Translations under genes and position numbers: made by a program | The notes under the pieces: model-generated | Database searches by the model: none | Told to the model about the DNA's origin: nothing | The model's input: the letters and a program-made list of their open reading frames with translations, nothing else | Part shown: piece after piece, positions 43,399-43,950 of the stretch | How positions within the stretch are numbered: the stretch's first letter is position 1 | How the letters are laid out: each line of letters opens with the position of its first letter | DNA from: Nevskia sp043781855 | GTDB lineage: Bacteria > Pseudomonadota > Gammaproteobacteria > Nevskiales > Nevskiaceae | Length of the DNA: 43,950 nucleotides | Assembly (NCBI GenBank): GCA_043781855.1 | Contig: JAYWBB010000060.1 | Location: forward strand, 1 to 43,950 | Direction: 5' to 3'

Positions 43399-43950
43399 AT
43401 GCCCGCTCGCGAAATTGCAACGAAGCCCTACACCGACCAGAAATCCGGCACGGCCGGCCTGCGCAAGAAGGTCGCGGTATTCCAGCAGCCGCACTATCTC
43501 GAGAACTTCCTGCAGTCGATCTTCGACGTCGAGACGAGCCTGAAAGGCAAGACCCTGATCGTTGGGGGCGATGGCCGTTATCACAACCGCGACGCGATCT
43601 TTACTGCGATCGCGATGGCGGCGGCAAACGGCGTCGCGAAAGTCATCGTCGGCCAGGGCGGCATCCTGTCGACACCCGCGGCCTCGCACCTGATCCGCCT
43701 GCATGCAGCGGCCGGCGGGCTGCTGTTCACGGCGAGCCATAACGCGGCCGGGCCCCATGGCGACTTCGGCATCAAGTTCAATATCGCCGGCGGCGGCCAG
43801 GCCGGCGAGGCGTTGACCGGCAAGATCTACGAGCAGAGCAAGACGCTGTCGCGCTACCGCATCGTCGAGGGCGCGATGCTTGATCTCGACCGCCGCGGCG
43901 CGCAGAAGCTCGACGACATGGAGGTTGAAGTCGTCGACTGCGTCGAGGAC
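43399..43950 (+). CDS. pgm: Alpha-D-phosphoglucomutase, N-terminal part (runs off the window)
   Basis: The first 184 codons of an alpha-phosphoglucomutase that interconverts glucose-1- and glucose-6-phosphate. Opening block YTDQKSGTAGLRKKVAVFQQPHYLENFLQS is the hallmark of this class, followed by LIVGGDGRYHNRDAI. The active-site loop reads FTASHNAAGPHGDFGIKFN; most homologues have NPGG where this has NAAG, while the phospho-Ser is kept. ATG at 43399. The frame is open to the last base, so the gene continues to the right. Confidence 0.93.
   Translation, partial: MPAREIATKPYTDQKSGTAGLRKKVAVFQQPHYLENFLQSIFDVETSLKGKTLIVGGDGRYHNRDAIFTAIAMAAANGVAKVIVGQGGILSTPAASHLIRLHAAAGGLLFTASHNAAGPHGDFGIKFNIAGGGQAGEALTGKIYEQSKTLSRYRIVEGAMLDLDRRGAQKLDDMEVEVVDCVED

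Overview
The window comes from a GC-rich proteobacterium, most likely a gammaproteobacterium. The grounds are a 180-kDa-type NAD-glutamate dehydrogenase, a DUF1249/YqiB-type gene and red-type (form IC) RuBisCO. The core is a chromosomal block for autotrophic C1 metabolism. Methanol is oxidised by a lanthanide-type quinoprotein (XoxF), formaldehyde goes to formate through glutathione, and CO2 is fixed by the Calvin-Benson-Bassham (CBB) cycle. Next to it sits a flavocytochrome c sulfide dehydrogenase pair that could supply electrons. No formate dehydrogenase, MxaFI or integron integrase is visible.

Layout. 1-1240: integron-type gene cassettes without an integrase, with attC sites on the minus strand, one complete 290-bp cassette, a frameshifted gene, and an attC half joined to an IS110-family remnant. 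1332-15317: housekeeping and accessory metabolism (NAD-GDH, a GST-like protein, a CinA/PncC-like amidase, a leucine-dehydrogenase-like enzyme, a transglutaminase-DUF2126 fusion, an SDR, a BamE-like lipoprotein, a thiolase). 15318-22387: a sigma-54-type promoter, xoxF, two exported proteins and an AcoR-like sigma-54 activator. 22511-25163: gfa, the class III alcohol dehydrogenase and S-formylglutathione hydrolase. 25312-30371: the quinoprotein accessory set (cytochrome c, XoxJ-like binding protein, Cys-containing small protein, MBL hydrolase, SoxYZ-like carrier, small secreted protein, degenerate MBL protein). 30403-40443: cbbR divergent from cbbL-cbbS-cbbX-cbbF-cbbP-cbbT-cbbZ-cbbA, closed by a strong terminator. 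40525-42098: fccA-fccB-like pair. 42239-42823: a single integron cassette carrying a VOC protein, inserted exactly at the stop codon of the DUF1249 gene. 43399-end: start of an alpha-phosphoglucomutase gene.

How it fits together. XoxF in the periplasm would pass electrons to the small cytochrome c; XoxJ and the relay proteins are its usual companions. Formaldehyde is captured by Gfa/AdhC/FghA to give formate, and CO2 from formate would be fixed by the adjacent CBB operon under CbbR. The most notable regulatory signal is a consensus -24/-12 element 194 bp upstream of xoxF together with a sigma-54 activator gene in the same cluster. The most notable protein oddity is a metallo-beta-lactamase-fold relay protein that has lost nearly all its metal ligands. 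Coordinates and starts were derived by reading codons, ribosome binding sites and motifs by eye; no database search was possible.
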